Positions 11,741 to 24,120 of a stretch of DNA of 64,000 nt are shown here, in pieces; position 1 is the stretch's first letter, and every line of letters begins with the position of its first letter. The notes beneath the pieces were generated by a model. The model ran no database searches. It saw only the letters and a program-made list of their open reading frames with translations, and was not told the DNA's origin. The DNA is from Cheilinus undulatus. Taxonomy: Eukaryota; Chordata; Actinopteri; Labriformes; Labridae. The stretch is from contig NC_054875.1 of assembly GCF_018320785.1 (NCBI RefSeq), forward strand, positions 34,265,657-34,329,656, in the 5' to 3' direction. The translations under genes and the position numbers were made by a program.

Positions 11741-13690
11741 TCTTCTCCAAGTTTAATTTGTGTAATAACAGCAACATACAGCGAGTGTGCTCACTTTGCA
11801 AAGCGTCCCTGTCAGCCTGTCTGGAGCTTTAACACAAGCTGTGAGATGCAATTGGTCGACTTGGTTTGTCCTGAGCCCAGTGGACAAACCAGCGGTTAAC
11901 AGCTTAAATAACTGTTCAAAGGTGTGTTTTAACTCATGACTTGCTTGTTTTATTCCTTGATGAATCACAGACATATGCTGTTGCGTTAAATGAGATCAGA
12001 AAGGTGCTAAACTCAGTAGCCGGAACTGCTGCTAAAGCTAAGTAAAATCGGTTATAAATACAGTATTTCCAACTAGTTCTTCAAAGTAAATGTCTGCAGT
12101 TGTTCTTTTTCTTAAGTGCTTTCATTGTGAACACAGGAAATGTGGTGTAGTCTGTAGCAGCTTGGAGACAAATTACATTTCTGTGATCTGTTGCACAGAC
12201 ATGAGAAGAGTATACCATCACATGCTATCGTATTGTAAAATGATGATATATATCCAAGAGGTAAGGGTGCTCAGATCTGCTTTGGCTCGGAGAAATGTGA
12301 GTGGAGGTCAGCGGGGATCTGGGGTGGGGGACAATCGTGCTTCAGCACAGTACAGGACAACTGGGTCTGGAGCAAGCGCTCCCTTGATTACTCTCTCAGA
12401 TGCACTAACTATGGCTTCTTTTGTTAGATGCCACATGGAATGATAAAGTATTATGTCCCTCTGATTAAATTGATGATCATATCAGTTTAATTGATTAAAC
12501 ATCAATGGGAAGCAGAAAATTTGATCCGTCAGAGTCGTTTGTTAACCCACGAGTAGCAGACAAAGAGGCATCATTTACACTGGCACAATGAGGAATGAGT
12601 ATTGGCTCTAAAAGATTCCACTTGTCATCCTCGGCCAACTAATTCCATTTCACACACAGATCAGTTGTATCGGTGGCAGCTCGTCCTCATTTAAAACCAT
12701 TAATGACTTTCCTACAGAGAATTCAGCAGAACGGATGTGATTATTTTGTCCTTTTCTCTATGTGTGTGAGTGACGCAACGTGTCTGTGTGTCGGTGTCCA
12801 ATTTATTTGCTCACATATCAGTTTGAAGTAAGTGTTTAATTATTGTGTTGTTTGAGCTGTGCAGCAACGTGCTCTGTCAACATTTGTCCTGAAATGAACG
12901 ATGAAAGACTTAGCGTATAAAAACCTCATATTGATATTGGCCTCTCCTTTGGTTTCTGTTCAGAGGGATCTTAATTGTTATTCATCCTCGCTTACCTCTG
13001 TCTCATGCTCAGATCAGTGGTGGCAGTAGTAAAGAGGAAGGGGGGGGGGGCTGTGTGTGTGTGTGTTGGGGGGGGGGGGTAATGATGGCAAACAAGCCAC
13101 AGCTGAGCAAACATAGGAGCCACATAGTAGTCGCTATATGGTTTGTCACTGCCTCCAAGTGGCAACTGGGAATTCTGCAACCATTTACTTATTCTAAGGA
13201 AACGTGTAAGTGTGAATTATTAAATGATTAGAGAGAAAGTAAAGCAGCTTTTCATTGCCAGTGGAGAAAGCAGAGTATTTGCCTGAGTCCTTGGTTGGTA
13301 TTAATAAAGCATCCAACAATTACAGACAAGAACAGCCTAAAGAGACAATTTAGGAGTGGAAAAGTTCTTTGCAAAGACACTTTTTATGGCTACAGAGCCA
13401 TGACGATGAATATAAAAAACATTCATCTATAAACCCAATTCTCAATATAATATTTTTTTCACATTTAATCTCATTTTATTTGAAAGAAATTCTCCTAACT
13501 ACTCTCCATTTTTGCTCATCTCCTTATGTGCTTTATCACATTCTGCTTTCTAAGTGTATTAAATATTGCTGCTTTTTAGGTTTTAAATGCTGCTGTTCTC
13601 TTGGCAAACCCAGAGATTCTGTGTCCAAATTAGAATGAAACCACAGACCTCCATCTGAGAATTATTTGAAATTTTTATGACAGAAAACCA
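11740..13690. other. Gene-free spacer with possible conserved non-coding DNA
   Basis: No exon was recognised. About 12440-12800 is repeat-free and contains words such as TTGATTAAACATCAATGG and CATTAATGACTTTCC that are typical of developmental enhancers. This is a weak, alignment-free impression. A G-rich microsatellite lies at 13038-13080. Confidence 0.35.
13038..13080. repeat. Poly-G and (GT)n microsatellite
   Basis: A run of G, then a (GT)n stretch, then a second run of G of about a dozen bases. Adjacent G-runs could form a G-quadruplex on the plus strand. Confidence 0.85.
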
Positions 13691-13699
13691 AAACCAGAA

Positions 13700-13855
13700 G
13701 CACCACACTGGGAGACTGGCTCAGTAGATACAGCCAGTAGTCCAGCACTGGGAAGGTTTGGGTTCGATCCCCAGCTCCTGCAGTCACATGTGGATGTGTC
13801 CTTAGCAAGACTCTTAAGACCAAGTTGCTCCCAGTTTCTAATTTTGGAGCTGTCA
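13700..13855 (+). mobile_element. tRNA-derived SINE (family 2)
   Basis: An A-box-like GGCTCAGTAGATACAG is followed by a strong B-box GGTTCGATCC in GGGTTCGATCCCCAGC. The tRNA-unrelated part then reads TGTGTCCTTAGCAAGACTCT and AAGTTGCTCCCAGT. This order is typical of a common fish tRNA-SINE. The tail merges with T-rich repeats. Confidence 0.7.
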
Positions 13856-13869
13856 AGTTTTTATATGGT

Positions 13870-14115
13870 TGTGATGTTGGAAATATATTTAACCTCTTTG
13901 CACCTCTTTTTCTGGCAAATTTTGCTACTTTTTGAGCATTTTTTTCCTCTTTTCCGCTATTAATCCATTGTTGACTATTTAACCCCTTTTCATGGCTTTT
14001 CTGCACATATCTACACTTTATAACACATTCTGTCTCTGTTTGATCCCTTTTCACTGCTTTTTCCTGTCTGTCTTCCTCTTTAACAAATTTCTGCTTCTTT
14101 TTGACCCCCTTTCCT
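13870..14115. repeat. T-rich polypyrimidine degenerate repeat
   Basis: Irregular repeats of roughly 20 bp, TTTTTGACCCCTTTTC-like with GCCTCTTTTTAACC variants. They continue after the CCTCCACC element at 14370-14800. The reverse-complement texture (GGCAAAAA) occurs at 19500-20110. ORFs across it are low complexity and not genes. Confidence 0.65.
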
Positions 14116-14368
14116 CTATATTTACCTCCACCAAGGAGGTTATGTGAGCGGGAGTGTATGTAGTTTGTTAGCAACATAACTCAAATAGCCATGGACAGAT
14201 TTTGATGAAATTTTCAGGAAATGTCAGAAATGGCATAGGGAAGAACTGATAAGATTTTGGGACTGATCCGTATCACCGTCTAGATCCAGGAATTTTTTAA
14301 AGGATTCTGTACTATTGGGAGATAGGGCTAATTGCGGAGGTCTGCGCTCTACGAGTGCTTTTCTAGTT
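14116..14368 (+). repeat. CCTCCACCAAGGAGG-type dispersed repeat
   Basis: A second copy of the repeat at 6822, starting ACCTCCACCAAGGAGGTTAT and ending GCGGAGGTCTGCGCTCTACG, then AGTGCTTTTCTAG. The end is preserved here but missing from the first copy. It is inserted in the T-rich tract, which splits the tract in two. Confidence 0.7.
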
Positions 14369-14369
14369 C

Positions 14370-14800
14370 CCTCTTTAATCCATTTGTTATGCTTTTCTAA
14401 TTTTATGCCTCTTATAACTTACTTTGGCAATTTTTAACACCTTTTCATGGCTTTTTTCCTGCACATATCTACCCTTTATGACCCATTTTTGCCTCTTTTA
14501 ACCCATTTCAGACACTTTTTGACCCCTTTTTACAGGTTTTCTTTCCCTATCTACCCTCAAGAACCCATTTTACCACTTTTGATCACTTTCACCACTTTAT
14601 CCAACTATTCCCTTTTTTTAACCAATTTCTGACACTTTAGACCCTTATTCATTGCTTTTTCTTTCCATATTTACCCTTTACAAACCATTTTGCCTCTTTT
14701 TAACCCCTTTTCACAACTTCTGCCTATATATACCACTTATAAACCTATTTTGCCTCTTTTTCACTCTTTTCCTCTACTTTTTCTGGCATCATGACATTTG
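14370..14800. repeat. T-rich polypyrimidine degenerate repeat, second part
   Basis: This continues the 13870-14115 tract with CTTTTTGACCCC, TTTGCCTCTTTT and CACTTTT words. Strong strand asymmetry (C+T on plus) makes long spurious Phe/Leu-rich ORFs. Confidence 0.65.
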
Positions 14801-14939
14801 TGCACATTATGGCTTAGCGCTGAAGTCTGACATTACTTTTCAAACTTTTTTTTCAAAACTTTTCAAAGTTTTGGGTCACCTGAACATTATGCCAGCAGGG
14901 ACTGTAATGACAATGTATTCAAATACATGTACTTTTAAT

Positions 14940-15658
14940 CAGAGGTGTCAAGTAACTAAGTACAAATACTTTGTTACCTTACTTAAGTAGAAATTTTGGG
15001 TATCTATACTTTACTGGAGTAATTATTTTTCAGCCAACTTTTTACTTCTACTCCTTACATTTTCACACAATCATCTGTACTCTCTACTCCTTACATTTAA
15101 AAATAGCCTCGTTACTGCTATTTCATTTCAGCTTGTTTTCACTCCGGCTTGGCAACGTTCAAAAAAACACAAATAAAAAAACAAAAAAACTATCAAGATA
15201 GATCGCGCCATCCAGATAGAGTGAATTTGATTGTGTTTGGATGAGAAGTATAAACATAATACCATTCTGACACCCTATTGGTTTGGACGTGATCCATTGC
15301 ACTTTCGAACATAACACAAATCACGTCACACTCCAGCAAGGAAATAGCAGAGGTATGCAGCCTAGTGCGAAGATGTCCGTGGCAGAGACTCAAGAGAACT
15401 GGAGCGAAATGTCCCAACCAAGCACCAGCGAGGAGGTTGGTAATACACATATATGGCGGTCTAAACTTTTGTTTGGAATTTTTTCCCCTTTTCATTACTT
15501 TTACTTTTATACTTTAAGTAGTTTTGAAACCAGTACTTTTATACTTTTACCTGAGTAAAAAGCTTGAGTTGATACTTCAACTTGTACAGAAGTCTTTTTA
15601 AACCCTAGTATCTATACTTCTACCTGAGTAATGAATGTGAATACTTTTGACACCTCTG
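14940..15658. mobile_element. hAT-type MITE with 8-bp target-site duplication
   Basis: The ends are CAGAGGTGTCAA and TTGACACCTCTG, a 12-bp perfect terminal inverted repeat. CTTTTAAT directly flanks both ends (14932-14939 and 15659-15666), an exact 8-bp duplication as expected for hAT transposons. The interior near both ends is made of AGTACTTTTA, ACTTAAGTA and TACCTGAGTAA words. No transposase is encoded, so it is non-autonomous at 719 bp. Its 3' part recurs, broken by a satellite, at 59862-61905. Confidence 0.85.
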
Positions 15659-15689
15659 CTTTTAATAAGGAGTTGCCCCTTTTTTTACA

Positions 15690-16165
15690 GCTAGAACAGC
15701 CTCCACACTTCCTGGAAGGCTTTCCACAAGATTTTAGGGTGTTTCTGTGGGAATTTGTGCCCATTCACTCTGTGTAGAGCATTTACGAGGTTAGGGATGA
15801 GAAGGCCTGGCTTGTAATTTCTGTTCTGGTTCATTCCAAAGTTGGGATGAGGTTAGGCCTCTGTGTGGGCCAGTCAAGTTCTTCCACACCAAAATCATCA
15901 AACCATGTCTTTATAGTCTTTGCTTTGTGCACTGGGGCATAGTCATGTTTGAATAGAAAAAAGCCTTTTCCAAACTGTTGCCACAAAGGTAGAAGCATAG
16001 CATTGACTAAATTGTCCTAGTATGCTGAAGCATTAAGACTGGCCGTGACTGGAGATAAGGGGTCTAACCCAAACCCTGAAAAACAGCCTGATGCCATTAT
16101 CCCTGCTCCAGCAAACTTCACAGTTGGAAAAAAGCAGTCATCCGCATCCACCAAACCCACACAAC
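15690..16165 (-). pseudogene. Tc1/mariner relic (family A), minus strand
   Basis: Read on the minus strand, it carries late Tc1 transposase coding sequence: a WGCFSG-like block near 16080, a WQQFGxG-like block near 15980, a GVEELDWP-like block near 15880 and an EWxQIP-like block near 15755. Stops and frameshifts are present. The plus-strand 5' part of the same family is at 40865-41300, and another relic is at 30580-30840. Confidence 0.75.
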
Positions 16166-16169
16166 ATAC

Positions 16170-19065
16170 ATTTTAATAGTTCAGGAGTCTAAAACAGAAA
16201 AAATAGAACAATGAAAACCAAATGTGAAGGAACTGTTTTGCTCTGTCAGCTTGATGTGGTAAATCAGGACCTATATTATGAGAAGAATGTAATATTTCAT
16301 TGATGCAAGAAGACACTGAGATGCATCAAAAGTTGATAAAAACACACATCGACTACAGTTCTTTTGTTTCAACCCTGATAAATGTAAAAAGGAGAGAAGG
16401 TAGTGTCAAAATCCATAAGATGTTTAATTTAATTTGACTTTCAGAAGTTAAAAGGTACCCTATTCCCCAGTCATGTGTAATTTATCAAAAAGGCTGATGA
16501 TGAGTGTGAAAACACGTCTGGAGCTCCGCTATGTTTCCTTTGGAGGTCTGTTGATTTAAAGAGCATGTTAAAGTTGTGAGGAACTTTAAACAAAGCTTTT
16601 GTTCTTAGATTTCTGAGGAGTGGCTCAAGTTTTCACTCTACACTTTGACAAAGTTCTGCAGCACTAATGTGTGTGCACAGACAACCATCAGCGTCATATC
16701 TGACACAGGAGAAGCTTCTACTGTCTTTTAAGTGATGGTGGTAAATATTTGCTTTTAAAGCTTTGGATGCAGGCTTTCCTGCAGCCATTAGCTAAATGGA
16801 TAAGGCTGTTTGAAATTGGCCTGTTGTCTGTCACAGGAGATGATCATTTTGGGGCTTTTAGCCTTGATTTGGAAAACACAGAGGGTAGAGTGAGGGGTGA
16901 CATGAAACATGAGGCGAGTTCTGACAGCTGGGCCACTGGTGGCAGAACTCAGCCAGATAATAAGCCTCATCTTTTGCTTCCTGTATTAACACTATACTGC
17001 AGTGGTGGACTCTGGGTTGGGTGAAATAGTAAGGAATAAATGTGATTGTACCTAATACATCTGTAATAAAAAACAAAACAAGGAATTATAAACTACTTAG
17101 CCATTTGTTTCACAAAGACACCCAAGGGAGAATGTCTGAGAAAATACATTTAGTTGGGATTGTTGACTTATTGACCAAACAGTGCTTAGGACACCACACT
17201 ATGTTGCAAAGGGTTAGCTTGTCACTGGAAGAAAACCTGTCTTCTGCTGTCAAACATTTAAATAGTTTAGATGGTGTCCAGATTCACAGTTGCATTTTGC
17301 CCTCAAAACACACCATCACTATGAGGAAACTTAAAAAGGTCAACTAATGAGAGAAAAATAAACACAATTACACAGAAAATGGATGAAGAAATCCACTGCA
17401 TGGGTCATGCTCACTATTTATTCACTATAAGAGGATAAATGCAACACCAAGCTCTAAAATAGTGTAACTATACAGCAGGGTATATTTTTCCATTTGCAGT
17501 CATCTTCAGGAGAGTATAATTATCTTTCCACAGACTACCAGCAGCAGCTTCGATTCTAATGAGTCTCTATCTGATTATCCCTTTCAAGATCATCCATTTT
17601 AGCAGATGTACTCCAGCACCTTCCTTTGATCCATGGCCCTGGGCACAAAAAACCCTCACAAAACCTTAAAATTGTTTGGCTGGATAATAAAATGGCTCCA
17701 GAAGATGAAGGGAGGAATTTAAATGCATTAAGAGAAAAATCTAACCTCTCTGTTTCAGTCCACTTCAGCCTGGATGGATTTTACCTTCTGGATACAATGG
17801 AAAATGCTGCAATGATAATAGACGGGACGAAAAAAAATTTAATTAGCGCCAGGATAATACACCGACTACACCGAAACTCGTCCTTTTCAACCTGAACCTC
17901 TTATCCAAGAAGGTACAGATGAAAGCAGCATGTGAAGTGGCAGTGAAGTGAAATAATAGACCATGCTGTGTAATTTGTACTTTTAGCCTCTTTGTTCGAA
18001 AAGTTTGCTGTAATCCATCAATGTAAAGTAATTTTCTCTTGGGTTTGTGCCAGATCTTTCTTTGTACCACTCAGGGAGTTAGTCTGATAAACTATTTGAG
18101 GAAAAATTAATATCTGAATCACTAAGTAATATCACTGTTATTGGAAATGAAAGCTACAAATGTTGATTTGACGTATATTGATTGGCTAATGAAATCACTG
18201 CGACTGGCTACCATGAGGTCTGTGAACATCAAGGCATACAGATATGCACTCAGAGATGATCAAATATAAGGGCTGCAGCCCTGGGGTTTTTTTCCTCATT
18301 TGAAACAGGGGGACATCTCAGAATCAGTTTCTGTCTCTCTGATAATGGTTTAAGTTTGGCTTTCTGTTCACTCCCCCTGGTCAGATCTATGCCTAAAATA
18401 CAAGTAAGAGTGCTTTAAATGCTTGTGAGTATTAATAGCAGTGACTGCAGCATCAATCTTGAGGAAGTACATCCATCTTATGTTCGACTCAATTCTGTGT
18501 ACGGCATATGCCTCTCTGTATTGGTCGTGCATGCAGTAATCATATGCCAGTTCTTTGCACTGCAAACATTTATAATGTACAATGCATGCACAGTGTCATA
18601 GACATGATTGGCAACAGCAGATAAAAGCTAAAAAGGTCATATATTGTATTGGTAGATATGAAAATATCTGCTCATGTTTCCAGCCTATTGGCATATCAGC
18701 AGAATGGAACAATAAATTGTAAAGTATAAAGCAGAGGCAATGGACCGACCTCAGCTGAAGGCTTTTTCTTTTTCATCCTCTGTCCTTAAAATTTTAAATG
18801 TGTTCTAAGGATTGAAGTTTTTGGTCTGCTATAAAGCTACTTCATATTTTACACTTGAGAAGATTTTTTTTTATTTCATGCACTTTTTGGCAAGATCTTG
18901 CAAATTAGCTGTTTAATATGGAGAATTAATTATAATATGAAAGTATAGGCTAATTCAAAAATGGTCAATTATTTTATCAAGGACTCTACAACAGTGGTTC
19001 TTAACTTGTCTAAACTAATTTTCTAACTAATTGCTTTTTTAATGAAAAATGTTGTATTTGGATAT
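16170..19065. other. Gene-free spacer
   Basis: No exon, transposase or tRNA-like element was recognised. Several ORFs of 60-100 codons occur on both strands without motifs or splice context. About 17480-17900 is repeat-poor. Confidence 0.4.
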
Positions 19066-19069
19066 TATA

Positions 19070-19330
19070 GTGGCTATAAAAGTATTCACCCCCTTGGATG
19101 TTTTACCCTTTTATTGATTTTATAAAAATAAGTCAAAGTGTAAACAGAATTTTACAAAGTAATGCCAATCAAACGAAAATATGTCATGTAAAATAAGTGA
19201 CTGTATAAATATATACCCCCTTTGAGTCAGTATTCAGTAGATGCATTTTTGGCTGTAATCTGTGTGGATAGGTCTCTATCAGACACTGCAATTTTACTTC
19301 ATCCTTTTTGTCAAAAATATAAACGTCCTT
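19070..19330 (+). mobile_element. Terminal fragment of a family C Tc1 element
   Basis: It begins GGCTATAAAAGTATTCACCC, then CCTTGGATGTTTTACCC, the end shared with 6271 and 56905. It continues through AAAATAAGTGACTGTATAAA and a GTGTGGATAGGTCTCTATCA region. There is no transposase body, so it is a truncated end. Confidence 0.7.
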
Positions 19331-19499
19331 TTCCTAAAACAGAATTGTCTTTTTATTGGTGATGATGACAGTGTGGATGGGCACACTGAGTTAAACTATT
19401 AGGAAAATAATGTCAGACACCATAGCAAGGCCATAATGTACAAAAATGCCAGAAATAAAGCAGAGAAATTTTTAACAACTTAAATGTTAAACAGTTACA

Positions 19500-20110
19500 T
19501 AACTGTGGTTAAAAACCACAAAAAAAGGCTAAAAGTGTCTAAAATAAGTGGCATGGACGAAAAGTGGAAAAACTGTGCTGAAAGCAGTAAAAACTGGTTA
19601 AAAAAAAGGGACAAAAAGTGGCAAATAATGTGTTGAGAGTAGCAAAAATGGGCAAAAAGCTGCAAAAACAGGATAAAAGTGCCAAAAGAAAAGTGGCAAA
19701 AAAGGCCAAATAGTGGCAAAAATTGGCAAAAAAAATGGCAGAGTAGGGATAGCAGTGGAAAAGTACAAAAAGTAGCCAAATAGTGGCAAAAACAGGGCAA
19801 AAGTGTCAAAAAAGTTGCCAAATGGGCAAAATAGTGGCAAAAATGGACAAAAAAATGGCAGAGTAGGGATAGTGGCAAAACAGAAGTGAGAAAAGGTCAA
19901 AAAAAAAGGGGGGGGGGCATGAATGGGCAGAAAGCAGCAAAAATTGTTAAAAATTTGTAAACCTGGACAGAAGTTGGCAAAAATGGGTGGAAAAAGTGTC
20001 AAAAATGCAATAAAAATGCTATAAAGAAAAAGGAAGTGGCAAAATTTGGCAAAAAAATTGGCTTCACATGGCAAAAAAGTAGCAAAAAATGGCAACAAAC
20101 AGGAAAAATG
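19500..20110. repeat. A-rich (GGCAAAAA)n-like degenerate repeat
   Basis: More than 500 bp of imperfect AGTGGCAAAAA, GGGCAAAA and TGCAAAAA words, with GGAT-containing spacers (GCAGAGTAGGGATAG occurs twice, near 19738 and 19858). It is strongly purine-rich on the plus strand. The two long minus-strand ORFs here (up to 166 codons, Phe/Leu/Pro-rich) are products of this composition. Confidence 0.7.
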
Positions 20111-23100
20111 AGTTAATTAATAAAAATTGGTGGAAAAACGTGGTGAAAATGGGTTGTATAAAAAGATAAATCCAACATCAGAACCCAGTAAAAGTTTGAT
20201 ACACTTTCAGGTCCAAAATGAGGCAACTGTTAGCCAAGATGCTAGCACTAACACTACTAAGCCAACACACATGCACTGACAGTATTAATTTAAAAAAAAT
20301 AAAATAAAATAAAAAAAACATTGCAGGGCCCATGGTCTGTTGTTTCTAAGGGGCCCAGCCAATTCTGTGGGCAGCCCTGCTGTAGGTGCTATTCATATAG
20401 TCAGAGAAAACAGCCATACATGACTGGAGCTAATCAGTAGTACTGTGGTAACAGCATTGCTGCATTCAGACTCTGCAGACGCACTTTTATTTTTATTTTT
20501 TTAAACGAAAGCTAGTGTTTTTTTGGGAAATAAATTGTTATTTTAAGAGCTGTTCTGCAAGGACACAGAAAATAAACACTTTAACACTATCATTACTTTC
20601 CTGTATTCTCCTTGATGACCAGACAAACCCATGATACCATCGGCGCATAAATTCATAATCAGCCAAGGCAACATTAACTGCTATATTCACAATTGCACAT
20701 TAACTCAAATTCATGCAGCACTGGTCAAAAGTATTTGAACAAACCCATGATTACAAAAACACAACCTTGGGTGACAAGGTGCTAAGAGTATAGATCCAGA
20801 AAACCTCTCATTTTAGAAAAATGTTGTTTATGTCTCCTCTTCTCTATGGGAGTGTAGATTTGGAAATAAATTTGGAAATAAAATATAAAATAATGACCAG
20901 ACTGCAAAGCCTCATGGAGCTGGTTGTCTTTTTTTCTCTGTAATACTGGGCCACATGAATTAAACAGACTTGTCTTAGGTGCTGTTTAAACAGCATTTGT
21001 GAACTCATTCTGCCAAAAAATGCGGAAAAAGTCACCACAAGGCCTTAGGATTGGACTTGTATAAAACTCTACCGCTAAAATTTGCACAAAGCTCCATATG
21101 AAGGAAACTATTTGTAAAACACAAATCAACTGCAACTGATGAGAGTGATGCATGTCTTTTCAATCGTGGACATATACTGCCCTCTAGTGGTCAAATGTCT
21201 TACATTTAAGTTTACCGCTCCTTTCCTGTGTCCTCCTACAGAGGGCCCTCTTGTCAAAGTTACTGTAGCTCAACCTTCTTTTTCTCTCCTACAATCAAGC
21301 AGAATAAGGAGCACCCTGAATGTCTGCATGTGGACTAACAGTCAGCATAAATAACCTCAGTTGCTGCACACAGAGAAAAAAAATGAACAGATTAACAACA
21401 TCTAACAATGTAATGAGAGTAAACAGCCCTTCTTGTGGCCCTGAGGAGTTATAGCAGATGGCATTTCATAACCAATCACCATTTCAGATCCTATTACCCA
21501 GTCACTTTTGCATTTATATGTAAAGTAGCTTCTTTTCCAGTGGATCAACAGATGGCTGAAATATAGGCTTGAGGGACACTTCTGTAAAGACCGCATGATT
21601 TCTCCTCCTCATTTTAAGCTGAAAACAGGTTCAAAATAGCAAACAGAGAATGCAGAAGAAATTATGCATGATTTGATTTTACCTTATTGCGACCCTCCAA
21701 AGGAAGGCATGTTTCTTTGATTTTGCGGCCATTTTATTTTCTACTTAGTAGTTGAAACAAATAAGAGACAAACAACAGACAAACAAGTGAGCTAAGGAGA
21801 GGAAAATCTTCCCTACTGATGAGGAAGAATCTCCTTCATTCACACTCTTATGTATGTAAACATAAGAGTGCAAGTTCACAGTAATCAGTAGTAAAGTCAG
21901 AATAGTAATTCAAAAATTCCAAATCCAGTATTGAAGTCACACAAGAAAACATGGAAGCAAAATCATAAAAAAGTGTAGGTGCAGACTGCTACCTGATTTT
22001 TCCAGACTAAGTACAAATACTAAGATTTGGGTACTCACCCACCTTTACAATTCTGAAAATCATTTCAAGGTTTGTTTTATTTTAATCAGAAGCCCCTTAC
22101 CACTCCTCTTGACAGTTTATCAGTGCATGGTTTGCTGCCTGCTCTACATTTTGCATGCTCATGCTCAGACTTTTCCCATTCACAGAATGAGATGCAATCA
22201 TGCTGCTGCAGAATGATAATCAAGAACAGCACCAATGATGTTTTGCAGGTGAAAGTAGGAGTACTTGGGCTTGGTGTCAGCACTAATACCTAATAATAGT
22301 GCCTGTACGGTGCAGCCCTGGATCCAGAAGCTGGTCACAAGAGGTAGAGTGGGCAAACTTTGAAACAAATGTTTATTGTATGAAATGACAACAAATTCAG
22401 TGTGGTGTAAAATTATGACAAAGGTCTGAGTGGGACAGATAAGTGACACTGGCGGGACATGCTAACCTCACTGGAAACCATTCAGGCATCACTAAGAGTA
22501 TTCTTACAACATACTCAAATGTTTTTAAAAATGCATGTTTGAATGTCATCCTTGTGTAGCTTTGATTTTTAAAAATATTTATTTGCTGTTATTGATTTAA
22601 AAAAAAAAAAAACTTTCCCATTAGTTCATTCTTTAAGTTTTATAAAAGTAGCATTTTATGAGTACATTTTGTTGGGTTTTTTTGTTCGTTTGTTGTTTTC
22701 TGTAGAAGTGTACTTGATGTTGACTACCCTGAGAACTGTCTTCTTGGTGACTTAAAGAAATCCTGATTGTTATTGCTAAAAAAAAAATGTATTTCACTAA
22801 AATAGAAATCAAACCTCTTAATGTCTGACTATGGCTCTGTAAAGTGAACCAATGTATACCATTACAAACAATATTAGAAAGACATTTTACCAAATGTGGC
22901 AACCCTTTCTGAACTACACAGAAAAATTACCGTCCAACATGATAGATGCTACCAGTACTGGAAACATGCAGCACATACCAGCCTCATACCTTTTCTTTGT
23001 TAAGCACTGTCTCTTTATTGCCTGTTGCCTTCAATATTATATCTTCATGCATGGTATCTTGAGTGCTGTATTTTTCTTGTATTTCCCCCAGCTTTCTGTC

Positions 23101-23585
23101 TGTTTGTGTGTTTGAATTTGAAAAAGCAAAAATAAAATTAAAAAAGAATAGCTGGGATATAAAGTACAGTATATGTCTGAATCCCATGAGATTTGAACAG
23201 AAAATAAATAAAGCTGAAAAAGTCAGATAGAGGATTTCAAGTTTCACTTGAGGACAATATGCCAAAAGGTTAGCTACGACCCAGAGATTCTGTGACTTGC
23301 AGAGCAAATAAATTGTTAAATTAGTTTAAAACTTGGCTAAAAGTGCATGAAATTAACACTTTCTGTACACACAGTAGTAAATTCTGCTGCCAGGGGGCTC
23401 GCAATCAAAACAATAACTAAAGATAACAGTAGAAACATGCTGATAATGTTACTGAGGATTCTGTTCAGTAATAAACTGCAATCAAGGTGTATTTACTAAA
23501 TAGTGTGCCACTGTTGATGAAGTTCACATAATAATGGAGAAAAGCTGGTAAAAGTGCCCTTGTACTCTCTGTGACTGTAAAACCT
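20110..23585. other. Gene-free spacer
   Basis: No supportable coding sequence. A reverse-oriented CTCF-like word occurs at 21177-21190. A small GGGCCC-rich palindromic stretch with a poly-A-like run lies near 20290-20385. The rest is AT-rich. Confidence 0.4.
21177..21190 (-). promoter_or_regulatory. Candidate CTCF-binding motif
   Basis: The minus strand reads CCACTAGAGGGCAG, a full match to the CTCF core consensus. It faces the plus-strand motif at 4320, so the two are convergent across about 17 kb of gene-free DNA. Occupancy is unknown. Confidence 0.45.
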
Positions 23586-23589
23586 CCTC

Positions 23590-24120
23590 AAGAAGCTCAG
23601 TGGTAGTTCATGTTGGACAAGGTGGTCATATGCCCTGCCGTGATCAGCTGATGGCCAGCTGATCTTAATTATTGCCTCCCAGCTCCCACAGCCAATCACA
23701 GCTCTTTCTCTCAACACAGTATGGCGTACTTCTCACTCGTCCCTGCTTGCATTAATGCTGATGCACCATGCTGCTGCTGACAAAGCTGAACCTCCTCCAC
23801 ACCAGCCTCCTCCTTTATAGCATAAAGCTTGTTGCACCCTCATATTGAGATTCATGCTACTATGGATTAACTGCTTTCGAACTGATTTCATTGTGTTCAG
23901 TACGCATTGTCATAAATGTATCCATCCATATGGGGTTTTAGCTTTTAGCTAGCCTTTCCTGGAAAGTCGAGGCATGCTGCTTGACTAACCCAGGGAGCAT
24001 CATTTGAACAGAGCCTTCTCCGCCAAGTATAACTGTATATCCATTTTGCAATTAATAGTAAAATGTATGATGCAAGTGTTACTGACTTAAGTATATTTGC
24101 AGCTTTAAACAGCTCATGAG
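23590..24120 (-). mobile_element. Dispersed repeat, inverted copy of the interior of 53958-55023
   Basis: The reverse complement aligns by eye along its whole length with 54395-54905. Shared landmarks are TTAATCCA-AGTAGCATGAATCT, CAAGCTTTATGCTATAAAG, GGAGGAGGCTGG, GATCAGCTGGC and GGGCATATGAC-ACC. The hAT-like ends seen at the other copy are not found here, so this copy is truncated or its ends have diverged. Confidence 0.7.

Noticed and set aside
13741-13780. Possible genuine tRNA gene (good B-box at 13755-13770)
   Set aside because: No acceptor stem pairing or anticodon arm can be built, and it continues into a SINE body.
19495-20098. Two long minus-strand ORFs (127 and 166 codons), rich in Phe, Leu and Pro
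   Set aside because: They arise from an A-rich simple repeat on the plus strand. There are no motifs or splice signals, and several frames are open at once.
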